Origin: Chloroflexota bacterium
Lineage (GTDB): Bacteria > Chloroflexota > Anaerolineae > Anaerolineales > Villigracilaceae
Assembly (NCBI GenBank): GCA_016234535.1
Contig: JACRBH010000005.1
Span: forward strand, 1-41,651
DNA: 41,651 bases
Direction of reading: 5' to 3'
Positions 33,829-40,702 of this stretch are shown in pieces. Positions within the stretch are counted from its first letter, which is position 1. Each line of letters opens with the position of its first letter. The position numbers and the translations under genes were made by a program. A model generated the notes under the pieces. The model did not search any database, was not told where the DNA came from, and worked only from the letters and a program-made list of their open reading frames with translations.

Positions 33829-33884
33829 TGCCTATTTTTCAATTTGGGATGACGTGGTCTGCCTAAAACGGGACGTGTATATCA

Positions 33885-33900
33885 TAAGCAAAATGGCTTA
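33885..33900. promoter_or_regulatory. Regulon palindrome, site 5 (extra copy)
   Basis: TAAGCAAAATGGCTTA, 72 bp (centre to centre) upstream of site 4 and 14 bp past the sensor-kinase stop codon. No -10-like hexamer is seen at the usual distance on either strand, so it may be an auxiliary site for the YHS promoter. Confidence 0.72.
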
Positions 33901-33914
33901 CGGCGTTTATCGCT

Positions 33915-35663
33915 TCATAATCGGACTTTTAGTCTGGTACCCTTTCCCAAAGCTGATTCTATCTCGAGCCGGGCACCGATCAAGTCGGCGCGTTCATGTA
34001 CACCCATTAAACCGAAGTGCCCGTTGGGGGCAAATTCGGTGGGGCTTTTCGGCACGAGGAAACCATTGCCATTGTCGCTCACTTCCATTTTGATTTCTGC
34101 TATATCAAAGGCAATCTTCAAATCGGCATGGGAGGCCTTGGAATGTTTAACCACATTGTTGAGCCCCTCCTGCGCGATACGGTAAAGCGATAATTCCACT
34201 TCGTGCGAGAGGCGGCGTTCCTGCCCCGTTTTTTGGAACCCTACTAGGAGAGACGTAGTAGCGACTTCAGTCGCTGGTTCTATCGAACGACTAAAGTCGT
34301 TACTACGGTTTTGAGAACTCATTTCACGCGCCAGCATTTCGAGTGCGGTCACCAGCCCCAGGTCTTCAAGATAAATGGGGCGCAAGGCGCGCGTCAAACG
34401 GCGCAGGTTTTCGATGGTTTGTTCTGCAAGGGTTTCCAACTCTGACAGTGATTGACGTCCATGCTGATCTTTGACAGATTTCTGAGCAAGTTGCACTCGT
34501 TGTTTAAGCGCAATAACGGCTTGGATCGTGTCGTCATGCAGTTCACGCGCCAGCCGCATTCGTTCATCCTCCTGCGCGGATGTGATCGCGCCAATATAGT
34601 CGTGCAAGCCGTTTTGGGCGGCTTGTACCTTGCGTGACATCTCAGCCAATTCCATTTGCAGATGCTGCACTTCGGATATCCCGCCGACAGACTCCTTGAT
34701 CGACTCAAAGTCACCCCAAGCCAGCGCAGCGGCCTTGGATTCAAGCCTCTGCAGCGGCTGGACGATTTGCCTTGCGCCAAACCAGATTGCGATCAGCGCC
34801 AGGATGAAAGCAGGCACCATGACAAGCGGAGCCATCTGGGTCAATTGCAATGATGGACTGATCACCATTTCCCACTCCTCCTCAGTGATCAATGCCCAAC
34901 CTGTCGATTCGATGGGACTATATGCAACAACGTGTTCTGTCTTATCTTTTTTGACATAAAGAACGCCGCTCCCGCCTTGCAATGCCTCCGTCACACCTGG
35001 GTGGTTGGAGTCCAAAGTTTCCTGCGCGAGTGTGCCGCTTACGAAAAGCAATCGGCGCGATTTATCCAACAGAAAAATGGTCACATGGCTTCCTGTTGGG
35101 TAGGTAGTAGAGAGGGTTTCTGTGGCAAGCGATTCGGGAGAAAATGCGCCAGCCACAATCACGTCACGAGATGCGGAGTATGCTGAAATGATGACGAAAA
35201 GCCGCTTTGAGTTGGGATCAAGGATTGGGCTGGAGAAAACAGGTTCACGGTCCGAAGGAGAAGCGAGGGAGAGACTATGAAAATTTTGAGAAACCCATGT
35301 CCAAAAAATGTCATTGCCTGTATTGGCAAGCAGGCGTCCATCGGAATCAAGAAAGGCTATTTCGCCATTGAAATCATTTGCAAGATCATTTGTGGTCGCA
35401 AATATCTCTTCAAAGGTCAGATATTCAGAAGACAACACAGCCATGCTGGTAATTGTCGCCACGCGATGGTGTAATTCAGATTCGAGCGCAGCAGCAGAAG
35501 ATTGAACTGCGCGCTCGTCACGCTCTCCGACCAGGGCGCGCATATCTTGCTGGTGCATGTTGACGCCGCCAAACGCGATGATCAACAGTAACAGGGTAAG
35601 CGGCAGGATGGTAACTGCGAAAAGTTGTGTGAGGCCGCGCCAGCCAGGAAGAATTTTTTTCAT
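33915..35663 (-). CDS. Sensor histidine kinase (HisKA_3, NarX/LiaS type) with extracytoplasmic sensing domain
   Basis: This 582-residue membrane kinase has helix 1 (about residues 14-34), an extracytoplasmic dCache-like sensor (about 40-270), helix 2 (about 280-300), HAMP, then HisKA_3 with ARELHDDTIQAV (phosphorylated His) and a HATPase domain (YRIAQEGLNNVVKHS, DNGNGF, GHFGLMGVHERA). Between the two kinase domains an in-frame palindromic repeat adds about 20 residues (34254-34307). The response regulator gene lies just upstream in the same operon. It probably phosphorylates that regulator in response to an envelope or metal signal. Confidence 0.92.
   Translation of the reverse strand: MKKILPGWRGLTQLFAVTILPLTLLLLIIAFGGVNMHQQDMRALVGERDERAVQSSAAALESELHHRVATITSMAVLSSEYLTFEEIFATTNDLANDFNGEIAFLDSDGRLLANTGNDIFWTWVSQNFHSLSLASPSDREPVFSSPILDPNSKRLFVIISAYSASRDVIVAGAFSPESLATETLSTTYPTGSHVTIFLLDKSRRLLFVSGTLAQETLDSNHPGVTEALQGGSGVLYVKKDKTEHVVAYSPIESTGWALITEEEWEMVISPSLQLTQMAPLVMVPAFILALIAIWFGARQIVQPLQRLESKAAALAWGDFESIKESVGGISEVQHLQMELAEMSRKVQAAQNGLHDYIGAITSAQEDERMRLARELHDDTIQAVIALKQRVQLAQKSVKDQHGRQSLSELETLAEQTIENLRRLTRALRPIYLEDLGLVTALEMLAREMSSQNRSNDFSRSIEPATEVATTSLLVGFQKTGQERRLSHEVELSLYRIAQEGLNNVVKHSKASHADLKIAFDIAEIKMEVSDNGNGFLVPKSPTEFAPNGHFGLMGVHERADLIGARLEIESALGKGTRLKVRL
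34254..34307. repeat. Palindromic repeat element inserted in-frame in the sensor kinase
   Basis: The 20-bp arms at 34254-34273 and 34288-34307 are inverted repeats with 18 of 20 matches (CGTAGTAGCGACTTCAGTCG and CGACTAAAGTCGTTACTACG) around a 14-bp centre. The whole element is read through in frame. It looks like the short palindromic elements found dispersed in many genomes. Confidence 0.8.
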
Positions 35664-35675
35664 AACTTACTTTAA

Positions 35676-35783
35676 TATGTCATTGCGAGACGGTGTTCTT
35701 CCGTCGAAGCAATCTCCAGTTCATCAATGAACCTGGAGTGTTGAATAGGTGATTGCTTCGCGAAGTGCGCTCGCAATGACATA
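35676..35783. repeat. Dispersed palindromic repeat, copy A
   Basis: 108-bp element with 14-bp perfect terminal inverted repeats TATGTCATTGCGAG / CTCGCAATGACATA and an inner pair GAAGCAATC / GATTGCTTC. It lies between the response regulator and the sensor kinase and reaches the regulator's stop region. A related copy is at 38260. Confidence 0.82.
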
Positions 35784-35784
35784 G

Positions 35785-36474
35785 CTACTCCTCGACGATA
35801 CTACCCGAACCTTGTGAAATTAATCCCAGCGAAACGGCGCGCATGACGGCTTCGGTGCGGCTGTTGGCTTGCAGCTTGGCAAAGATATGTGCGAGGTGTC
35901 CCTGAACGGTACGGTCGCTGATATTAAGTTGCACGCCGATGGCTTTATTGGTGAATCCTTTTGCAGCAAGACGCAATACATCCAGTTCGCGATCTGTTAG
36001 CGGTTCGATGATTTTCTTCTCTGTTCCCTTGAATATGTTGGACATCAATTTGCGCGTGATGGCAGGGTCAAGTGCGGACTTGCCTTCATTTACATCCCGC
36101 ACAGCTTGAATAAGGTCATCGGCTTGTGCCGTCTTGAGCACGTATCCATTTGCGCCCGCCTGCAAAACGGCCATCACATACGGGTCGTCATCATATGCAG
36201 TCAGAATCAACACCCCCACTTCGGGAAGATGGGTGCGCACCCAGCGAGTCACTTCGATACCGCTGGCTTTTGGCATTTGGATATCAAGGACGGCTACATC
36301 GGGTTTGTGCTTCTGGATAAGCGCCTGGGCTTCTTCGCCATCCCCCGCCTCGGCAATGACCTGGAGATCGCTTGCGCTTTCAAGCAGTTGACGCACCCCC
36401 GCGCGGACGATGTGATGATCGTCAGCCAGAAGAATGCGAATTTTGGTTTTTGATTTGCTCGATGACTTTGGCAT
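35785..36474 (-). CDS. NarL/LuxR-type response regulator
   Basis: This 229-residue regulator has an N-terminal receiver (ILLADDHHIVRAGV, phosphorylated Asp in VAVLDIQMP, TAYDDD, Lys in VLKTAQADD) and a C-terminal LuxR helix-turn-helix (LTDRELDVLRLAAKGFTNKAIGVQLNISDRTVQGHL). It pairs with the HisKA_3 kinase encoded downstream. Its start overlaps the end of the upstream DUF2085-like gene by 53 bases; there is no alternative start that keeps the receiver's first strand. It is the only DNA-binding regulator in the copper island and therefore the first candidate to bind the palindromes. Confidence 0.95.
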   Translation of the reverse strand: MPKSSSKSKTKIRILLADDHHIVRAGVRQLLESASDLQVIAEAGDGEEAQALIQKHKPDVAVLDIQMPKASGIEVTRWVRTHLPEVGVLILTAYDDDPYVMAVLQAGANGYVLKTAQADDLIQAVRDVNEGKSALDPAITRKLMSNIFKGTEKKIIEPLTDRELDVLRLAAKGFTNKAIGVQLNISDRTVQGHLAHIFAKLQANSRTEAVMRAVSLGLISQGSGSIVEE

Positions 36475-37195
36475 AACTTAATTCATCCAATTGCTGATTA
36501 AGGGCTTGAGTCTGAAAAATAAAAGGGAAGGTGAGCCAAACGATGGCAAGACCAGCTAAAAGTCCAGTGATGAAGCGCATGAGAGAGTTGAAGGAACCGA
36601 GCACATCACCTGCGTAAAATGTCGAAGGGAATGAGTTATTCGTCAATATCGCAAGCCATTGATTTGAATCGCGAAAGCCCTGTCCGATGCCAGCGAAATC
36701 ACTTATGGTATGTGTACCGCCATCCATTATAAGGGGAAGAAGAAGCAAAATGAATCCGAACCAGGATAAGGTTTTGATCCTGCGTCGAAACGGAAACCAA
36801 AGCGCTGCAAACACCCAGACACTGGTGTAAAACGAAATCATGCGGTCTGACCAGGCGATCTTCCAACCCATGCTTTCGTTCCCAATAAATTGACGGAGAA
36901 TCATGGGGTTGATCGTATTCTGCCACGCGGCTTGGACTTCGCTCAACGAATACATGCTCTTTTCACCAAAGAAAAAGAAGGAACGCTCTGGTAATTGGTG
37001 ACAGAAAAATGAATAAATGAAGTAGATCGCTTTTCCCGCGCCAGTCCAACCAATATACATCAAGAATGGCGCGAGAAAAGGCGCGAATACCCACAGGCCA
37101 TACACGACCAGGAAAGTCTCAAACCAATGAGTGCCAATCCACTGGAAGATAGATTGTTTGGATTTTGGAAGAGCAGGTGTTGTGGTTGTGGACAT
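36422..37195 (-). CDS. DUF2085-like membrane protein
   Basis: This 257-residue protein has about five hydrophobic segments. IYSFFCHQLPERSFFFFGEKSMYSL contains the CHQxPERSF signature of DUF2085 membrane proteins, and a conserved DGGTHTISD stands near the middle. No enzyme function is known for the family. It follows the DUF3105 gene by 5 bp and overlaps the regulator gene, so all belong to one operon. Confidence 0.82.
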   Translation of the reverse strand: MSTTTTPALPKSKQSIFQWIGTHWFETFLVVYGLWVFAPFLAPFLMYIGWTGAGKAIYFIYSFFCHQLPERSFFFFGEKSMYSLSEVQAAWQNTINPMILRQFIGNESMGWKIAWSDRMISFYTSVWVFAALWFPFRRRIKTLSWFGFILLLLPLIMDGGTHTISDFAGIGQGFRDSNQWLAILTNNSFPSTFYAGDVLGSFNSLMRFITGLLAGLAIVWLTFPFIFQTQALNQQLDELSYAKVIEQIKNQNSHSSG

Positions 37196-37200
37196 ACCTT

Positions 37201-37779
37201 CTACGGCGCGTCAGGTTCTGGCGCGCGATTAAGATTAGCGCGATAAAAGGCCTTGATTTGTTCTGCATCAAAAGTTTCAAAGCGCTGCAATCGTCCCCAA
37301 GATGTCATGACAAGGGGAACATCAAGGGAAGGCCAGGGATAGGCGATCAACTTTACGCCACCCAGCTCATCGATTATGGTTTTTATTTGTTCCTTCAAAT
37401 TCGCGCAGCCAGATTCATCCAGAAGGCCGCAGTTGTACCAGAAGATGACATACCCATGTTCAAGATTATGAACAAGATAGCCAGCAGGATACTGATAGTC
37501 GTTATTCTCAAAAAATCCTGCCCTGGCTTCCTCAGCATAATGCCGACCCGATGTTGGCGGGTCAGAATTATATTCACCCGGATCGCTATCGACCGGGATA
37601 TGCGGATCGCTCACCATAATCGGGATAGACTCGCCCGCTGCCGGGCGGACTCCCTGCCAGACGATGAGGCCAATGATCGCAAGTACGACCACGCCAATCC
37701 CGCCCCAGATAAGACTACTCTTGAGTTTTTGTTTGCGCTGGCGGTCATGCAATTGTTGACGCCTGTTTTTTGAATTCAT
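37201..37779 (-). CDS. DUF3105-family membrane-anchored protein
   Basis: This 192-residue protein has a basic N-terminus, one membrane helix (about residues 21-42) and an extracytoplasmic DUF3105 domain with SDPPTSGRHYAEEARAGFF, HNLEHGYVIFWYNCG and YPWPSLDVPLVMTSWGRLQR. The conserved His residues could bind metal, but the family's role is unknown. It heads the run DUF3105, DUF2085, regulator, kinase. Only 21 bp separate it from the preceding hairpin, so it may depend on read-through. Confidence 0.83.
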   Translation of the reverse strand: MNSKNRRQQLHDRQRKQKLKSSLIWGGIGVVVLAIIGLIVWQGVRPAAGESIPIMVSDPHIPVDSDPGEYNSDPPTSGRHYAEEARAGFFENNDYQYPAGYLVHNLEHGYVIFWYNCGLLDESGCANLKEQIKTIIDELGGVKLIAYPWPSLDVPLVMTSWGRLQRFETFDAEQIKAFYRANLNRAPEPDAP

Positions 37780-37800
37780 ATGATTTCCTGAGTTTAATGG

Positions 37801-37836
37801 TAAACAGGCATCAAGATGATTCCTGATGCCTGTTTA
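37801..37836. terminator. 13-bp stem-loop between FixH-like lipoprotein and DUF3105 genes
   Basis: TAAACAGGCATCA (37801-37813) pairs perfectly with TGATGCCTGTTTA (37824-37836) around a 10-nt loop. It is 9 bp after the stop codon at 37845. Confidence 0.8.
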
Positions 37837-37844
37837 TATTTGAA

Positions 37845-38237
37845 CTATTGAATCGGAAACTCGATTTCTTCTTTATAATCCAATTCCGCTTTACGCACAT
37901 AGATGGATAATTTCCAATCGCCAGAATCGCTGAAATTGGCTTTGATCGAATATTTTCCACCGCCTTGTTCGGTGGCCTGTCCGCTCATGCCCATGCCTGC
38001 CATCGCGGGATGATCGGCACCGACATCTACTTTTGCGCCTTCGATCGGCGCACCGCTGTCATCGGTAATGGTGAATATCAATTCAATATCACCCTTCACA
38101 GCAGGTGTGGGGTTGGTCTCCAACTTAATATTCACTTGCTTGGATGAAGTTGTATCAGCGGGCATTGCCGCACCGCCACAAGCCGCCAACAATACAGACA
38201 ATGCCACGAGCATATTGATGAATATAAACTTACGCAT
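37845..38237 (-). CDS. FixH/YtkA-like lipoprotein
   Basis: This 130-residue lipoprotein has a lipobox LLAAC. The mature domain is the YtkA/FixH beta fold: DIELIFTITDDSGAPIEGAKVDVGADHPAMAGMGMSG and KYSIKANFSDSGDWKLSIYV. The His/Met cluster (HPAMAGMGM) is a plausible Cu(I) site. It follows the multicopper oxidase gene, separated by a palindromic repeat element, and is probably part of that operon. Confidence 0.85.
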   Translation of the reverse strand: MRKFIFINMLVALSVLLAACGGAAMPADTTSSKQVNIKLETNPTPAVKGDIELIFTITDDSGAPIEGAKVDVGADHPAMAGMGMSGQATEQGGGKYSIKANFSDSGDWKLSIYVRKAELDYKEEIEFPIQ

Positions 38238-38259
38238 TTTTTCTCCTTTGATTTTAAAT

Positions 38260-38357
38260 CGTCATTGCGAGAAGGGCGTTCTCCCCGACGAAGCAATCTC
38301 CACGCATGGAGGAAGATTGCTTCGTCGCAAGAAGCAAGAGCGCTCCTCGCAATGACG
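38260..38357. repeat. Dispersed palindromic repeat, copy B
   Basis: 98-bp element with 12-bp perfect terminal inverted repeats CGTCATTGCGAG / CTCGCAATGACG and inner GAAGCAATCTCC / GGAAGATTGCTTC. The same ends and inner motif occur in copy A at 35676. It lies between the multicopper oxidase and the FixH-like lipoprotein. Confidence 0.82.
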
Positions 38358-38359
38358 TG

Positions 38360-39463
38360 TTATTCAACGACATTGATCATCAACATCAAGCCGCCCGGCT
38401 CCACGTTATCGTTTGTGGTGTGGTGCAGGATGTGACAGTGAAGCATCCATTGCCCCGTTTCTGTGGCGACAAATTCGATGTCATAACGCTCGCCGGGCGC
38501 GACACTGATTGTGTCCTTCGTCAATTGCGCTGCCTCTGGTACAGGATGCCCATCGGTGGCGACGATTTTGAATGGCATCCCATGCAGATGCATTGGATGG
38601 ATGAATTGTCCGATGGCAATCAGGCGCAGGCGAACCAGGTCACCTTTCTTAACCGTGATCGTCTCGGTTGCAGGAAATGATTTGCCATTGATCGTGAAGT
38701 AATTGGGCTCCATTCCGCCCATTGGCATGGCAGCAAAGGTCTCCCCATCTGTCATCCGTACTTCGGAGAGCATAAGCACTTTATCGATAACAGGCGGGTT
38801 GGCTTCAGTTTCCTTCGGGTCAATGATGAACGGAGCATACAAGCCAGCGCCTACTTGCACATCACCTTCAAAATGCGAGTGATACATAAACGTGCCAGCG
38901 GGTTTGGCGATGAATTCATACGTGAACGTTTCACCAGGTTGGATTGGATCCTGTGTGACTCCAGGCACGCCGTCCATTGCGTTGGGGACTTCGACTCCGT
39001 GCCAGTGAATGGTAGTTGGAACATCCAGCTCGTTCTTTACTATGACCTTGACCTGATCCCCCTCCGTGACGCGGATCATTGGCCCGGGCACGGTCCCGTT
39101 ATATGTATATGCCGTGACCGTGACGCCATCCAAAATTGGCCATTGCACCGCTTTTGTAGTCAGCTCGAATACTTTGATGCCATCTTCCTCGCGATAAGCA
39201 AGCGGCTGCCCACCAGTTGTTTCAGTGGCAGGTTGAACGTTTGGAGCGGTGATCGGCTCCATCATATGCGCAGCTCCGGGGTTGTCCGCCATCATACTGC
39301 CTGGGGTGGCGGTCACATCTGCACTCGCTTCGCGGCCAGGGGCAAGTGTCATTGGGTTGTCGCTCATCGGCATTGTTGTGTCTGGCGTCTCAACAGGCGC
39401 GCAAGCCGACAAAATCCAAGCCAGAGTCAATAGCGAAAAGATCAGTATCTTCTTGATTCTCAT
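38360..39463 (-). CDS. Multicopper oxidase lipoprotein
   Basis: This 367-residue protein has a lipobox signal peptide (WILSAC) and a linker, then a multicopper oxidase fold. The copper ligands are complete: HWHG near residue 152, YHSHFEGD, HPMHLHG near 295 and HCHILHH near 341. It is shorter than three-domain laccases and close to two-domain forms. It probably oxidises Cu(I) or an organic donor outside the membrane. The ATG at 39463 follows AGAGGA and starts at the signal peptide. It has its own regulon palindrome at 39545. Confidence 0.92.
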   Translation of the reverse strand: MRIKKILIFSLLTLAWILSACAPVETPDTTMPMSDNPMTLAPGREASADVTATPGSMMADNPGAAHMMEPITAPNVQPATETTGGQPLAYREEDGIKVFELTTKAVQWPILDGVTVTAYTYNGTVPGPMIRVTEGDQVKVIVKNELDVPTTIHWHGVEVPNAMDGVPGVTQDPIQPGETFTYEFIAKPAGTFMYHSHFEGDVQVGAGLYAPFIIDPKETEANPPVIDKVLMLSEVRMTDGETFAAMPMGGMEPNYFTINGKSFPATETITVKKGDLVRLRLIAIGQFIHPMHLHGMPFKIVATDGHPVPEAAQLTKDTISVAPGERYDIEFVATETGQWMLHCHILHHTTNDNVEPGGLMLMINVVE

Positions 39464-39492
39464 AGTTCCTCTTAAAGTTGGGATGGCGCCTA

Positions 39493-39498
39493 AATATA
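39493..39498 (-). promoter_or_regulatory. -10 element of the multicopper oxidase gene
   Basis: Minus-strand TATATT, first base (39498) 54.5 bp from the centre of the palindrome at 39545-39560. Confidence 0.6.
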
Positions 39499-39544
39499 AA
39501 GAATTCCCCATTACCTAACCAGAGCAATTTGACGCAGTTGAATG

Positions 39545-39560
39545 TAAGCCAAATGGCCTA
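39545..39560. promoter_or_regulatory. Regulon palindrome, site 6 (multicopper oxidase)
   Basis: TAAGCCAAATGGCCTA, 82 bp upstream of the start codon at 39463. It overlaps the stop codon (39558-39560) of the gene upstream. Confidence 0.82.
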
Positions 39561-39947
39561 TTCAGCCCTTGAGATGAAAACAGGCACTTTGTTTTCAAGC
39601 GCCTGCTGAATGGAATGGATCAATTTCACGTCCGCCCGTTGCTGCGGATCGTTCGCAATGGAAACCCAAGTCTGTCCATCATTGCCATGCAGGATCAGGG
39701 TGGCAGGACTTGTATTGAGCGGGGTCGAAACATCTATGTCTTTCCCGTAAACCAATAGAACCACCATCTGGCAGTCACACTCCTCTGTCCCATGATTTGG
39801 GCAGGAGCAATCGTGCATCGCCAGTCGTGCTGTATGCAAATCAAAAGTTTGTATTGGACGTAAATCTGCTTGCACCAGCTGCTTCATGGCCCATTGTAAA
39901 GCTTCGTCACAAGGATGGTTGATTGATAGGAAAGGAGAAATATTCAT
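39558..39947 (-). CDS. Hypothetical Cys-rich protein of the metal regulon
   Basis: This 129-residue cytoplasmic protein is not recognised as a known family. A central MHDCSCPNHGTEECDCQM segment has four Cys and two His in 16 residues and could bind a metal. The rest looks like a small alpha/beta fold (VVLLVYGKDIDVS, ATLILHGNDGQTWVSI). I start it at 39947, after AGGTG: the predicted promoter (minus-strand TACAAT, 39972-39967) would start the transcript near 39960, downstream of the in-frame ATG at 39968. It is controlled from the palindrome at 40019. Confidence 0.7.
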   Translation of the reverse strand: MNISPFLSINHPCDEALQWAMKQLVQADLRPIQTFDLHTARLAMHDCSCPNHGTEECDCQMVVLLVYGKDIDVSTPLNTSPATLILHGNDGQTWVSIANDPQQRADVKLIHSIQQALENKVPVFISRAE

Positions 39948-39966
39948 AAGCACCTCAGATAGTTCC

Positions 39967-39972
39967 ATTGTA
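39967..39972 (-). promoter_or_regulatory. -10 element of the Cys-rich gene
   Basis: Minus-strand TACAAT, first base (39972) 54.5 bp from the centre of the palindrome at 40019-40034. Confidence 0.58.
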
Positions 39973-40018
39973 TGGAATTACCCGAGGTGCATGAAGAGCC
40001 ACGTGGCGTATTCAGAAG

Positions 40019-40034
40019 TAAGCAAAATTGCCTA
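40019..40034. promoter_or_regulatory. Regulon palindrome, site 7 (Cys-rich gene)
   Basis: TAAGCAAAATTGCCTA, 72 bp upstream of the start at 39947. It overlaps the arm of a small hairpin (CTATTTC/GAAATAG, 40032-40048) that follows the upstream YHS gene. Confidence 0.8.
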
Positions 40035-40072
40035 TTTCTGAGAAATAGACGCATATATAGATCGTTATTGTT

Positions 40073-40273
40073 CTATGTCTCGCCCACCTTGATGTATTTC
40101 TCTGGCATACGTTCAAACAAATGCTTGCATACCTCGGAGCAAAAACAATAGGTCTTGTCCTTATACAGAATCTTGAATGGCGGATTCTGCGGATCAACTT
40201 TCATTTCACAAACAGGGTCGATTTCGAAAGCCTGGCCCGCCGCATTAAATCTTTGCATATTGAAACCACTCAT
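40073..40273 (-). CDS. YHS-domain mini-protein
   Basis: This 66-residue protein is a single YHS domain: FEIDPVCEMKVDPQNPPFKILYKDKTYCFCSEVCKHLFERMPEKYI. The usual CGM is CEM here. The ATG at 40273 overlaps the stop of the zinc-ribbon gene by ATGA, so the two are translationally coupled. Confidence 0.83.
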   Translation of the reverse strand: MSGFNMQRFNAAGQAFEIDPVCEMKVDPQNPPFKILYKDKTYCFCSEVCKHLFERMPEKYIKVGET

Positions 40274-40539
40274 GATTTTCCTCTGCTTCCTGCTGGCGCG
40301 CCGCACGATGGGCAAAACCGCGCGTTGCTTTCCATTTGATTACTGCAATATGCGCAGGCATGGGGTTTTAATCCTGTCCCACATTGAGGGCACCAATCGA
40401 ACGATTTTGAAACCTTTGATGCACAATTCGGGCAGGTTGCATGCGAAGTCACAACAGCCGCGGATTGCGTCGTCTCATTTGTCAACACTCCTGTAGCGAC
40501 GAGCGGGAATAACAGATTTCCAATTCCTCTACCACACAT
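40270..40539 (-). CDS. Double zinc-ribbon protein
   Basis: This 89-residue protein has an N-terminal hydrophobic stretch (IGNLLFPLVATGVL) and two zinc ribbons built from CPNCASKVSKSFDWCPQCGTGL and CAYCSNQMESNARFCPSCGAP. AAGGAG precedes the ATG. It resembles the ribbons of the proteins at 32833 and 33221. It shares the palindrome at 40618 with the divergent gene at 40703. Function is unknown. Confidence 0.77.
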   Translation of the reverse strand: MCGRGIGNLLFPLVATGVLTNETTQSAAVVTSHATCPNCASKVSKSFDWCPQCGTGLKPHACAYCSNQMESNARFCPSCGAPAGSRGKS

Positions 40540-40567
40540 AATTCACTCCTTTTTATTTATGCGTTAA

Positions 40568-40573
40568 ATCCTA
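40568..40573 (-). promoter_or_regulatory. -10 element of the zinc-ribbon/YHS operon
   Basis: Minus-strand TAGGAT, first base (40573) 52.5 bp from the centre of the palindrome at 40618-40633; the same hexamer and spacing as at the small YHS gene. Confidence 0.52.
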
Positions 40574-40617
40574 ACAGATAAATGTAAAGGACTCATAAAG
40601 AATCATTGAAAAGGGCA

Positions 40618-40633
40618 TAGGCAGAATTGCCTA
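40618..40633. promoter_or_regulatory. Regulon palindrome, site 8 (divergent)
   Basis: TAGGCAGAATTGCCTA, a perfect dyad apart from its four central bases and extended by A/T to 18 bp. It lies 79 bp from the minus-strand start at 40539 and 70 bp from the plus-strand start at 40703, and so serves both directions. Confidence 0.82.
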
Positions 40634-40679
40634 TCGGTTTTACGGCAATCTGGCGCAAGACGTTCGGATCCGTAAAGGC

Positions 40680-40685
40680 TATGAT
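40680..40685 (+). promoter_or_regulatory. -10 element of the plus-strand membrane-protein operon
   Basis: TATGAT, first base 54.5 bp from the centre of the palindrome at 40618-40633. The hexamer 17 bp upstream (AAGACG) is not a -35. Confidence 0.58.
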
Positions 40686-40702
40686 GAGTAAAAAGGAGAT
40701 TA

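Noticed and set aside
39948..39968. Upstream ATG at 39968 as the start of the Cys-rich gene
   Set aside because: The predicted transcription start (about 39960) lies downstream of it and the ATG at 39947 has a ribosome site.
26978..40633. Known copper or oxygen regulator sites (CsoR, CopY, CueR, Fnr/Crp) as the identity of the palindrome
   Set aside because: The motif lacks the G/C-rich core of CsoR, TACAnnTGTA of CopY and TTGAT-N4-ATCAA or TGTGA-N6-TCACA of Fnr/Crp, and no such regulator gene is in the window.
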